Part shown: piece by piece, positions 57,321 to 64,000 of the stretch | How positions within the stretch are numbered: position 1 is the first letter of the stretch | Layout: every line of letters starts with the position of its first letter | From: Rossellomorea marisflavi | GTDB lineage: Bacteria > Bacillota > Bacilli > Bacillales > Bacillaceae_B | Direction of reading: 5' to 3' | NCBI GenBank assembly: GCA_003667865.1 | Contig: CP033051.1 | Span: 1,633,501-1,697,500 of the forward strand | Length of the DNA: 64,000 bases | Position numbers and translations under genes: made by a program | Notes under the pieces: model-generated | What the model was told of the DNA's origin: nothing | Seen by the model: only the letters and a program-made list of their open reading frames with translations | Database searches by the model: none

Positions 57321-58211
57321 ATGAAAAAAGTATGGGTAATCCTTACTTTGGCGGTTATGATGATGAGTACAGTAAGTGTTTTGACAGAAAAGGCTACAGC
57401 GGTAGAGCTGAATCGTTCAAAAAGTACATGGTTATGGGATACAGCTAGAATTCAAACAGAATCTAGTGACATCTTAGATTTCTTATTAGAAAAGCAAATA
57501 GATGTGCTCTATCTCCAAGTGAATCCGAATATAGAGAAATCTGTTTATCAGGACTTTATCATTCAAGCACAGGAATCCGGAATTGAAGTGTATGCATTAG
57601 ATGGTGCTCCTCAGTGGGCAACGTCAAAAGGTCTTATCGACATCCAACGCTTCTATCAGTGGGTAGGGGAGTATCAAAGATTCGCGGGACCAAAAGGGAG
57701 TTTCTCAGGAGTGCATTTAGATATTGAGCCATACTTATTAGCAACATGGTCGACTCATAAGAATAAAACCATTGTAAACTATCAAAAAGCATTAGTAGCT
57801 GCGCAAAAGAGCGCGCAACAATTAGGTTTAACCTTCACAGTAGACATGCCCTTTTGGTTTGATGAGCATAAATATCGTAATACATTTGGACGTGGTGTTC
57901 TATCTGATTGGGTTATAAACCTAACTGATGGGGTAACAATAATGGCCTATCGCAATATGGCTGAAGGCCCAAATGGCGTGATCCAATTAGTAGCAAACGA
58001 ATTAGAGAAAGCACAGCAATTGAACAAGCCGCTTGATATTGCTCTAGAAGCAACACAATCATATGAAGCAGACTACGTCTCGTTTTATGCGCTTGGTGAG
58101 CAGGTGCTTCTCCGAGAATTAGACAAAGTAGAGCTACACTATCAGCAAAATAGCTCACTCAATGGCTTTGCCATCCATTCAGTCGAAAGCTGGATGACAT
58201 TAAAACAATAA
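57321..58211 (+). CDS. Secreted TIM-barrel-like protein under c-di-GMP riboswitch control
   Basis: A 296-residue exported protein: a signal peptide (MKKVWVILTLAVMMMSTVSV, cleavage near ATAVE) and a domain with alternating strand/helix pattern. VLYLQVNPN, SGVHLDIEPYLLATW and FTVDMPFWFDE look like barrel strands; the acidic DIE at the end of one strand recalls glycoside hydrolases of the GH18-like fold. Substrate and activity are unproven. c-di-GMP control suggests a role in biofilm matrix or the cell surface. It ends in a hairpin made from the GGGACGGACC motif. Confidence 0.75.
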   Translation: MKKVWVILTLAVMMMSTVSVLTEKATAVELNRSKSTWLWDTARIQTESSDILDFLLEKQIDVLYLQVNPNIEKSVYQDFIIQAQESGIEVYALDGAPQWATSKGLIDIQRFYQWVGEYQRFAGPKGSFSGVHLDIEPYLLATWSTHKNKTIVNYQKALVAAQKSAQQLGLTFTVDMPFWFDEHKYRNTFGRGVLSDWVINLTDGVTIMAYRNMAEGPNGVIQLVANELEKAQQLNKPLDIALEATQSYEADYVSFYALGEQVLLRELDKVELHYQQNSSLNGFAIHSVESWMTLKQ

Positions 58212-58216
58212 CCACA

Positions 58217-58245
58217 AAAGGTCCGTCCAGAGGGACGGACCTTTT
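58217..58245. terminator. GGGACGGACC-type terminator
   Basis: AAAAGGTCCGTCC pairs with GGGACGGACCTTTT around aga; symmetric, so usable by both convergent genes. Confidence 0.8.
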
Positions 58246-58268
58246 ACAGTGCCAGACAAAATATCGTA

Positions 58269-58913
58269 TTATTTGAGTAATAATAGATGCTCAAAGAAGT
58301 CGTGTACTTTCTCTTGGCTTGTCAGCTTTTGATTGCATTCATTGCTATCTTGACAGATATAGTTGCCTCTAGAAGTGTAATTTCCATCTTTAGAAGCTTT
58401 TGTTTCTGCGAAAAATAAGCCAATTTCACTATGTGTATTACATAAAGAACAAATTCCCTTTTTATGGTTCGGTTTAAAGCTTCCTCGCAATCCTCTAAAT
58501 GTACCATCAAAGTCGGCGATGATATATTTTCTTTCTGAACCAATATCGTTCCAACCGAGATAGGTGATTTCATGAACGTTTGTGGCTTCAAAGTCTGGTT
58601 GCTTCAGTTTTTTCACTTTCGGAAACAATTTTTTAATTGTACTCTCAGATACAGTACGGAACGGAATAACATATTTTTTAACTCTAGCTAAATAAAGCTC
58701 GGCTTCTTCCTTATCTTTGATGGTTTCCACCGATGCCAATAGTTCTCTTTCCTCATCTCCAATGCTTTCAAATAAGCTGAGAACTTTTTCTTGTGTACTT
58801 GCTTTAAGTGCGTTTAGTACCCCTGGGTCACTTGCACTCGAGTGACCATTTACAAGAATCTTGGCTTGCATTTTTATAAAATTATAGTGGTCATTTCGAA
58901 TAAACGGTTCCAT
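58269..58913 (-). CDS. FusB/FusC-family EF-G-binding protein
   Basis: A 214-residue protein with a helical N-terminal domain and a C-terminal treble-clef zinc domain: GICSLCNTHSEIGLFFA then GNYICQDSNECNQKL supply four cysteines. Length and pattern match FusB (213 residues), which binds elongation factor G and frees it from fusidic acid-stalled ribosomes. The ATG at 58913 has AAGGAG seven bases upstream. A chromosomal, non-mobile setting suggests an intrinsic housekeeping or tolerance role. Confidence 0.85.
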   Translation of the reverse strand: MEPFIRNDHYNFIKMQAKILVNGHSSASDPGVLNALKASTQEKVLSLFESIGDEERELLASVETIKDKEEAELYLARVKKYVIPFRTVSESTIKKLFPKVKKLKQPDFEATNVHEITYLGWNDIGSERKYIIADFDGTFRGLRGSFKPNHKKGICSLCNTHSEIGLFFAETKASKDGNYTSRGNYICQDSNECNQKLTSQEKVHDFFEHLLLLK

Positions 58914-59013
58914 GATGATTCTCCTTGTTAGAGTTTTTCCAATAACTGTATTGTACACAAACTTTATAAGAACAGATAGGTAAAAAACAAATTAGAAGCA
59001 AACTTGGCATATA

Positions 59014-59050
59014 GAAAACAGCACTGTATTCATGACAGAATCAGTGCTGT
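59014..59050 (-). terminator. Terminator of the CD3324-like gene
   Basis: ACAGCACTG pairs with CAGTGCTGT; on the minus strand it is followed by TTTTC. Confidence 0.65.
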
Positions 59051-59055
59051 ACGCA

Positions 59056-59328
59056 TTATCTAAATTTCGTAGAATAAACAATTTTCTTAATGGATTCAAT
59101 GGAAAGGTGGAATTCTTCAGCTAATTGTGTGATGGAATCCCCATTTTCAAATCGCTCTCGAATGGAACTGTTACGTTCATCGAGTAGCCTTCTTCCACCT
59201 GAACGAGATCCCCATTTATGGTAGCTCGTAATAGGCTTTGGAATATACAAGGCTTCACCTTGTACATATTTCTGAATCTCTTTTAATAAGTCATTTGGTA
59301 ATACAGTTGTTGCATTAACATATTTCAT
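59056..59328 (-). CDS. CD3324-family small HTH protein
   Basis: A 90-residue protein beginning MKYVNATTVLPNDLLKEIQK, then GEALYIPKP, KWGSRSGGRRLLDERN and a C-terminal helix-turn-helix-like segment (ITQLAEEFHLSIESIKKIVY). This is the layout of the CD3324 family, presumed DNA-binding. AAGGGAG lies nine bases before the ATG at 59328. No clear target gene is adjacent. Confidence 0.75.
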   Translation of the reverse strand: MKYVNATTVLPNDLLKEIQKYVQGEALYIPKPITSYHKWGSRSGGRRLLDERNSSIRERFENGDSITQLAEEFHLSIESIKKIVYSTKFR

Positions 59329-59422
59329 AGCGCTCAGCTCCCTTATTTTTTTAAAAAAGAACAAATAAGGTGCAAAGCGTATTATGAGAAATGATTCATG
59401 TTTCTAGGCGATAAAAACATAA

Positions 59423-59518
59423 CTAAATGGTACTCCCCATGCAAAGTATCGCCTTTCCCATAATAGGCTTTGCATGAGTCGCTGCTGAATCTGGTAAAGC
59501 AAGTGACATTACCATCAT
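59423..59518 (-). CDS. Candidate 31-aa small protein
   Basis: The frame begins ATGATGGTAATG and encodes MMVMSLALPDSAATHAKPIM and eleven more residues. It has an excellent site, AAGGAGGTGG, six bases before the ATG, and TATAAT at about 59555-59560 on the minus strand. No homologue is recognised. An overlapping 75-codon frame without a ribosome binding site is rejected. It could also be a leader peptide or chance. Confidence 0.45.
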   Translation of the reverse strand: MMVMSLALPDSAATHAKPIMGKAILCMGSTI

Positions 59519-59674
59519 CGACCACCTCCTTAAAGGCTTTCAATCTACTCTTATTATACACGATTAGGAAAATAATGTATGAATTCTGTTGCGAAAATTG
59601 TGAAGTCAAAGAGGGGTTTCCTTACAAGCTGGCGAAAGATAGTAATAGATCTGAATGAGTTAGGAGACGATACG

Positions 59675-60103
59675 ATGAATCGTATAAATTTAATAACGCT
59701 AGGTGTTAAAGATATTCGTGAATCCATGCAATTTTATAAAAAACTTGGATTTGAAACATCTGTACAGGAAGAACAACCTGCAATTGTATTTTTTAATAAT
59801 GGAGGAACAAAGCTTGCACTCTATTCATTAGAGGAGCTAGCAAAGGATATAAATGAAAATACCCCTCCTACGCGTAATGGTTTCTCAGGTATTACTCTTG
59901 CCTATAATGCGAAATCGATAGAAGAGGTTGACGAAATGATGTCTCGGGTAGAAGCATCAGGAGGGACGATTGTAAAAGCTCCGCAACGAGTGTTTTGGGG
60001 AGGATATAGTGGGTATTTCTCAGATCCTGATGGGTATTATTGGGAAGTTGCGTTCGGTGATCAGTGGGAATTTGATGAACAGGATATGTTAATTATAAGG
60101 TAA
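59675..60103 (+). CDS. VOC (glyoxalase/bleomycin resistance) family protein
   Basis: A 142-residue protein with paired beta-alpha-beta-beta-beta modules: LITLGVKDIRESMQFYKKLG at the start and VFWGGYSGYFSDPDGYYWEV near the end, the usual VOC signature. Such proteins bind a metal and act as lyases, dioxygenases or antibiotic-binding proteins; nothing here decides which. The ATG at 59675 has TTAGGAGA eight bases upstream; the longer frame from 59579 is not supported. Confidence 0.85.
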   Translation: MNRINLITLGVKDIRESMQFYKKLGFETSVQEEQPAIVFFNNGGTKLALYSLEELAKDINENTPPTRNGFSGITLAYNAKSIEEVDEMMSRVEASGGTIVKAPQRVFWGGYSGYFSDPDGYYWEVAFGDQWEFDEQDMLIIR

Positions 60104-60386
60104 TGATTATTTAGCTATTACTAGGAAGGTTTTCCGGTAATAGCTTTTTATTTTGGTTGTAAAAGAAATAAGTACTTCAAATAGTTCATAAAACCTATAA
60201 GTACCTCTTAGGAAATTTGGAAAATAAACTGTGAAAAGTGAGTACAATAGAGTCTTTAGATAGATTGGGTAAATATGTAAGTTATGAAAAAACTTACTAT
60301 TACGACTTATCGTCTTCATACTAAAGTAGCAGTAAAAAGTGACGATAATACTAGAGTAATAACATCAAATATTATGGAGGAACATC
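60104..60386. other. Intergenic region before the chemoreceptor gene
   Basis: 283 AT-rich bases. The ribosome binding site ATGGAGGAA lies at the right end. No clear sigma-D promoter found by eye. Confidence 0.35.
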
Positions 60387-62078
60387 ATGAGGATAACCAT
60401 TAAAGCAAAATTGTTAATAGGATTTAGTGCAGTATTAGTTTTACTAGTTATTGTAGGTGGATTAGGGGCTGTACAGCTAACTTCAGTAAATGATTCATAT
60501 AAAGAGCTTTTAGAAAATCGAGTAAAACAAGTAAATTCAGCAAAAGATTTAAAGCAAGAAATGTCGAATAAAGTTCTTGCGGTTCGTGGATACAATATTT
60601 CAGGGGATGAGAAGTATATTACAGATTATGAAACAGCTGTAGAGAGCTTCAATGGAATTCTAGATGATTTAGTAGCTTCTGAAAAATCAGCAGAAGGATT
60701 AGAAATCTTAGATCGAGTAGTGAATTATAACGAAGAATACATGGTGATCATTGATAAGGCGTTAGAATACTTACAAACAGAAAACGCCGAAGGGTATGTA
60801 CAGTTAATGAATGGTCCTGCGAAAGAGGTAGGCGGAGCTTTTAACCAGTCCATTAGTGACCTTGTTTCGTTTGAGATTGGTAAGATGATGGAAGAGACGG
60901 AAGCATCTACTAAACAAGTAAACACAAGTAGAACAGTCTCCCTTATCTTAGTTGTGATTGCTATAGTAATAGGTGTCGTGATTGCAATTTTAATTAGTAG
61001 AGTTATTGCTTCTCGTATACAACAAGTTGTTGTCTCAATGAATAAGGTAGCGAGCGGAGATTTACTAGTAGACAACATATCATTCAAATCAAATGATGAA
61101 ATCAAAGACTTAGGTGACTCCTTTAATTTAATGGTTCAAGATTTAAGAGAGGTTGTGTCACAAGTACGCTCTTCTTCAACTCAAGTAGCAGCGAGTAGTG
61201 AACAGTTAAACGCTAGTGCTCAGGAAAGCAATGCTTCAAGTGAGCAAATTGCAAATCTTGTACAATCAACATCAGAAGGTATGGATACACAGCTCGGTCA
61301 TATTACAGAGGTGCAAGGATCGATTACAGAAATGTCGAGTGGCATTCACCAAATTACAAGCAGCAGTGAAGAAATGCTTGAAAGAACGGAATCTACAAGT
61401 GACATGACAAAACAAGGGACAAGTTCAATTCAAAAGGTTGTCTCTCAAATGAATAGTATCAATCAATCTGTTTCAGATACGACAAAAGTCATTCTTTCAC
61501 TAGGAAATCGTTCACAAGAGATCAGTAATATCGTTGGACTAATTACAGATATTTCTGATCAAACAAACCTTTTAGCTTTAAATGCAGCGATTGAAGCAGC
61601 ACGAGCAGGAGAGCATGGGAAAGGATTTGCGGTTGTAGCGGATGAGGTCCGAAAATTAGCAGAGGAATCAAAGAAATCTGCTGATCAAATTACACAAATG
61701 ATTGCCCATATTCAAACAGAAACAAACCAAGCTGTAAAAGCGATGGAAGACCAAAACAAAGAGGTTGAAAGTGGCCTAACATACACGAATGAAGCCAAAA
61801 CAGCATTTATCAATATTGAAGATGCCATTGGCGATGTATCACAACGAGTTGAAAATGTGTCTTCGTCTATTGAAGAACTAAGTGCATTAAGTGAACAAGT
61901 AGTAGCAGCAATTAGTAATGTGAAGATGATTGCTGAAGAAGGTGTCAAAGCAAACCAAGAGGTAACAGCAGGAACAGAAGAAAATGTTGCAACGATTGAA
62001 GAAGTTTCAGCAAGTGCACAAAATCTATCTGTACTGGCAGAGGAATTGAATACACTTGTTTCTAGATTTAAGGTGTAA
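60387..62078 (+). CDS. Methyl-accepting chemotaxis protein
   Basis: A 563-residue chemoreceptor: a first membrane segment (about 8-30), an extracytoplasmic four-helix-type sensor (about 31-185), a second membrane segment (about 188-208), HAMP (about 209-262) and a signalling domain. The tip reads [36 protein letters not shown], split here as [18 protein letters not shown] and [15 protein letters not shown]. Flanking helices are Q/E/S-rich, with methylation-type pairs. The ligand is unknown. ATGGAGGAACATC precedes the start. No che genes are adjacent except the CheB-CheR fusion 52 kb away. Confidence 0.92.
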   Translation: MRITIKAKLLIGFSAVLVLLVIVGGLGAVQLTSVNDSYKELLENRVKQVNSAKDLKQEMSNKVLAVRGYNISGDEKYITDYETAVESFNGILDDLVASEKSAEGLEILDRVVNYNEEYMVIIDKALEYLQTENAEGYVQLMNGPAKEVGGAFNQSISDLVSFEIGKMMEETEASTKQVNTSRTVSLILVVIAIVIGVVIAILISRVIASRIQQVVVSMNKVASGDLLVDNISFKSNDEIKDLGDSFNLMVQDLREVVSQVRSSSTQVAASSEQLNASAQESNASSEQIANLVQSTSEGMDTQLGHITEVQGSITEMSSGIHQITSSSEEMLERTESTSDMTKQGTSSIQKVVSQMNSINQSVSDTTKVILSLGNRSQEISNIVGLITDISDQTNLLALNAAIEAARAGEHGKGFAVVADEVRKLAEESKKSADQITQMIAHIQTETNQAVKAMEDQNKEVESGLTYTNEAKTAFINIEDAIGDVSQRVENVSSSIEELSALSEQVVAAISNVKMIAEEGVKANQEVTAGTEENVATIEEVSASAQNLSVLAEELNTLVSRFKV

Positions 62079-62085
62079 TTGATAA

Positions 62086-62126
62086 AATCAGGTTCGTTCT
62101 AGTTTTGGACGAACCTGATTTTTTTG
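62086..62126 (+). terminator. Terminator of the chemoreceptor gene
   Basis: A 13-bp stem AAATCAGGTTCGT/ACGAACCTGATTT followed by a T-run. Confidence 0.85.
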
Positions 62127-63090
62127 TTTTTAATGCCACAAGTTTGGAGAAAAGAGTAACAAGGTGCTCTTTTAGAAGCACAAGTTTTTTGTGATGAAGA
62201 TGATACTGTTTCGAAAGTCTGCTGAATATAAAGTTTGACCGTACATATTTGAATACATTTTTTGGTGAAATGCACAAGTTTGCTGAGAAGATGCACAAGT
62301 TTAGAAAGAAAGTGCACAAGTTTGGCAAAAAGAGTAACAAGATTCTCTTTTAGAAGCACAAGTTTTTTGTAATGATGATACTGTTTCGAAAGTCTGCTGA
62401 ATATAAAGTTTGACCGTACATATCTAAATACATTTTTTGGTAAAATGCACAAGTTTGCTGAGAAGATGCACAAGTTTAGAAAGAAAGTGCACAAGTTTGG
62501 CAAAAAGAGTAAAAAGATTCTCTTTTAGAAGCACAAGTTTTTTGTAATGCAGCCGTTGCCGTTTAAAAAGTTTACTGAAAATAGGAAATATAGGGTTTTA
62601 GCTTATGTTGTAACTGCATTTTGGGGTAATAGTCACAAGTTTGTTGAGAAAAAGCACAAGTTTTCTTCGCTAGGTCACAAGTTTGGCTAGAAAAGGCACA
62701 AGTTTAGCGAAAAGAGTAACAAGATCCACCTTTACAAGTACAAATGGGATCCTCGAGCAGTCAATACTGTTTAAAAAGTCTCCAGAACAACAATACTAGG
62801 GTTTTACCTTATGTAATTAAATACATTTTTTGGCAAAATGCACAAGTTTGCTGAGAAGGTGCACAAGTTTAGTGAAAAAGTGCACAAGTTAAGCAAAAAG
62901 AGTAACAAGATCCACCTTTAGAAGCACAAGTCTCCACCTCGAGCAGTCAATCCTGTTTAAAAATCCTACTGAATAACTGAAAAAATAGGATTCAAGCTCT
63001 CTAGTCAAATCCATTTATGAGAACAAAGAAAAGAACTTAAACAAATACACAAGATTAGCCAGGAAAAAGCACAAGTTTTACCTATAAATC
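62127..63090. repeat. Array of 21-bp-phased CACAAG repeats, second locus
   Basis: Cores (C/A)ACAAG start at 62137, 62158, 62179; then 62273, 62294, 62315, 62336, 62357; again from 62448 and 62469 on (module period 175 bp); then 62634, 62655, 62676, 62697, 62718; then 62841, 62862, 62883, 62904, 62925. Every step within a module is 21 bp. Most modules begin ATACATTTTTTGGNNAAATG and the AACAAG unit is next to last. A decayed tail runs to about 63090. The minus-strand frames read KLVHLxx heptads but lack starts. Confidence 0.85.
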
Positions 63091-63201
63091 TATAAAATAA
63101 AACAAAGGATCTACCAGTTCGCAAGTAATGAAACAAGCAAACAAGTAAATCCACAAATACTCCGACAAATTGAAAGCATCAGGAACAATTATTCCCTAGT
63201 A

Positions 63202-64000
63202 CTACATATCCCTTTTTAAATAATCAAGAAGCTCGTTACAGTCAACCTGACCAACATTACCACCCTTGCGTTTTCGCACGGCTAACGATCCACTATGAAC
63301 CTCTTTCTCACCGATAACCATCATATAAGGTACTTTTTGCATTTCTGCTTCCCTGATCTTTAGACCTACTTTTTCAACACGATCATCAATTTCAACTCTG
63401 TAGCCGTTGTCCTCAAGTTTGTTCTTAATGTGTTCAGCATATGATACCTGAGCATCCGATATTGGTAACAGTTTTACTTGAACAGGAGCAAGCCACAATG
63501 GGAAATCCCCTTCAAAGTGTTCGATAAGAATGGCCATAAAGCGTTCAATGGATCCATAGATTGCCCGATGAATAATGATTGGGCGTTCAGGCTGATTATC
63601 TTCTCCAATATAAGAACACTGAAATTTTTCTGGCATTTGGAAATCAAGTTGAACTGTTCCACACTGCCAGCTTCTATTTAAAGCATCAAGAATATGAAAA
63701 TCGATTTTTGGTCCATAAAAAGCACCATCTCCGTGATTCACTTGATACGATAAGCCTTTTTTCTTCAGGACTGATTCTAATGCTTCCTCAGCTTGATCCC
63801 AAATGGCTTCAGAGCCCATAAAGTTTTCTGGACGAGTAGATAGCTCAATTTTATATTGAAAACCAAAGGCCGAGTAGATGTCATGAATGAGATCCAAAAC
63901 AGCATCAATTTCTGATTCAATCTGATCCTTGCGAACAAATACGTGTGCATCATCTTGAGTGAACGATCGGACACGCAACAAACCGTTCAAGGATCCTGAT
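63202..64000 (-). CDS. thrS: Threonyl-tRNA synthetase, C-terminal part (partial)
   Basis: The frame runs off the right edge of the window; about 266 residues of the C-terminal half are present. Class II motifs are visible: LLRVRSFTQDDAHVF (motif 2 region), the zinc/active-site segment NRSWQCGTVQLDFQMPEKF, HRAIYGSIERFMAILIEH (motif 3) and a full anticodon-binding domain (from APVQVKLLPISDAQ). It charges tRNA-Thr. It could be thrS or the B. subtilis-like paralogue thrZ; the upstream leader that would help decide is outside the window. Confidence 0.9.
   Translation of the reverse strand, partial: SGSLNGLLRVRSFTQDDAHVFVRKDQIESEIDAVLDLIHDIYSAFGFQYKIELSTRPENFMGSEAIWDQAEEALESVLKKKGLSYQVNHGDGAFYGPKIDFHILDALNRSWQCGTVQLDFQMPEKFQCSYIGEDNQPERPIIIHRAIYGSIERFMAILIEHFEGDFPLWLAPVQVKLLPISDAQVSYAEHIKNKLEDNGYRVEIDDRVEKVGLKIREAEMQKVPYMMVIGEKEVHSGSLAVRKRKGGNVGQVDCNELLDYLKRDM

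Noticed and set aside
59382..59609. 75-codon minus-strand frame
   Set aside because: No ribosome binding site. The overlapping 31-codon frame has a strong site and is the better candidate.
62127..63090. CRISPR array
   Set aside because: Unit step is only 21 bp, spacers are not unique and are part of the repeat, and no cas genes are near.

Overview
The window reads as chromosomal DNA of a low-GC, spore-forming member of the Bacillaceae (Bacillus sensu lato). The supporting signs are strong AGGAGG-type ribosome binding sites, many TTG and GTG starts, a Bacillus-type ilv-leu operon with a T-box, recognisable yfmL and yfmM homologues, YkuS and YczE family proteins, and kinases with the H-box typical of sporulation phosphorelay kinases. 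I see no prophage, transposase gene, CRISPR array, rRNA or tRNA.

Layout. 1-4.2 kb: end of an alanine/sodium symporter, a small membrane protein, an acyl-CoA dehydrogenase, and an unusual two-gene unit (an HTH protein whose body resembles a degenerate F1-ATPase beta subunit, then a DUF1992 protein). 4.2-5.1 kb is non-coding, with a repeat family and a strong G-quadruplex motif. 5.1-11.7 kb is a signalling block: a giant CheB-CheR-PAS-histidine kinase fusion, a PAS protein, a stand-alone B12-binding protein with the CarH-type W-x9-EH motif, and a membrane histidine kinase. 11.7-20 kb holds a YczE membrane protein, a ferritin-like protein, small proteins, a Cu/Zn-SOD-like protein, a divergent MFS transporter/SgrR-like regulator pair and the ABC-F protein YfmM. 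20.9-23.7 kb is a TrpXYZ-type ABC importer. 24.2-36.5 kb is a complete branched-chain amino acid operon (ilvE-ilvD-[T-box]-ilvB-ilvN-ilvC-leuABCD-ilvA). 37.3-40.5 kb is hom-thrC-thrB. Then follow a third kinase, the helicase YfmL, an amidase, a HAD phosphatase, an MBL-fold hydrolase and a sugar/glycerol-phosphate-type ABC importer (46.5-52.4 kb). 52.8-62.1 kb holds a cold-shock protein, an amidohydrolase, a GGDEF cyclase followed by a c-di-GMP riboswitch and the secreted protein it controls, a FusB-like EF-G-binding protein, small regulators and a chemoreceptor. The window ends inside a threonyl-tRNA synthetase gene.

How the parts work together. The 24-40 kb region makes Ile, Val, Leu and Thr and feeds threonine into isoleucine through IlvA. 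Its control looks layered: a predicted CcpA site and sigma-A promoter before ilvE, a T-box before ilvB, and a 38-nt hairpin element before ilvE that also occurs, with the same architecture, before the upstream ABC importer. The three kinases have no partner response regulator here and probably feed a distant one. The c-di-GMP pair (cyclase, then riboswitch plus secreted protein) forms a local circuit.

Repeats are prominent: six copies of a ~140-bp structured element (one interrupted by a second element flanked by 5-bp direct repeats), two arrays in which a CACAAG core recurs at exactly 21-bp steps, a GGGACGGACC motif used in terminator hairpins, and a GGACATTTATTCCG family. Coordinates were read by eye. 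Starts were chosen by ribosome binding site spacing and family resemblance. Family names come from remembered motifs, not from a search.
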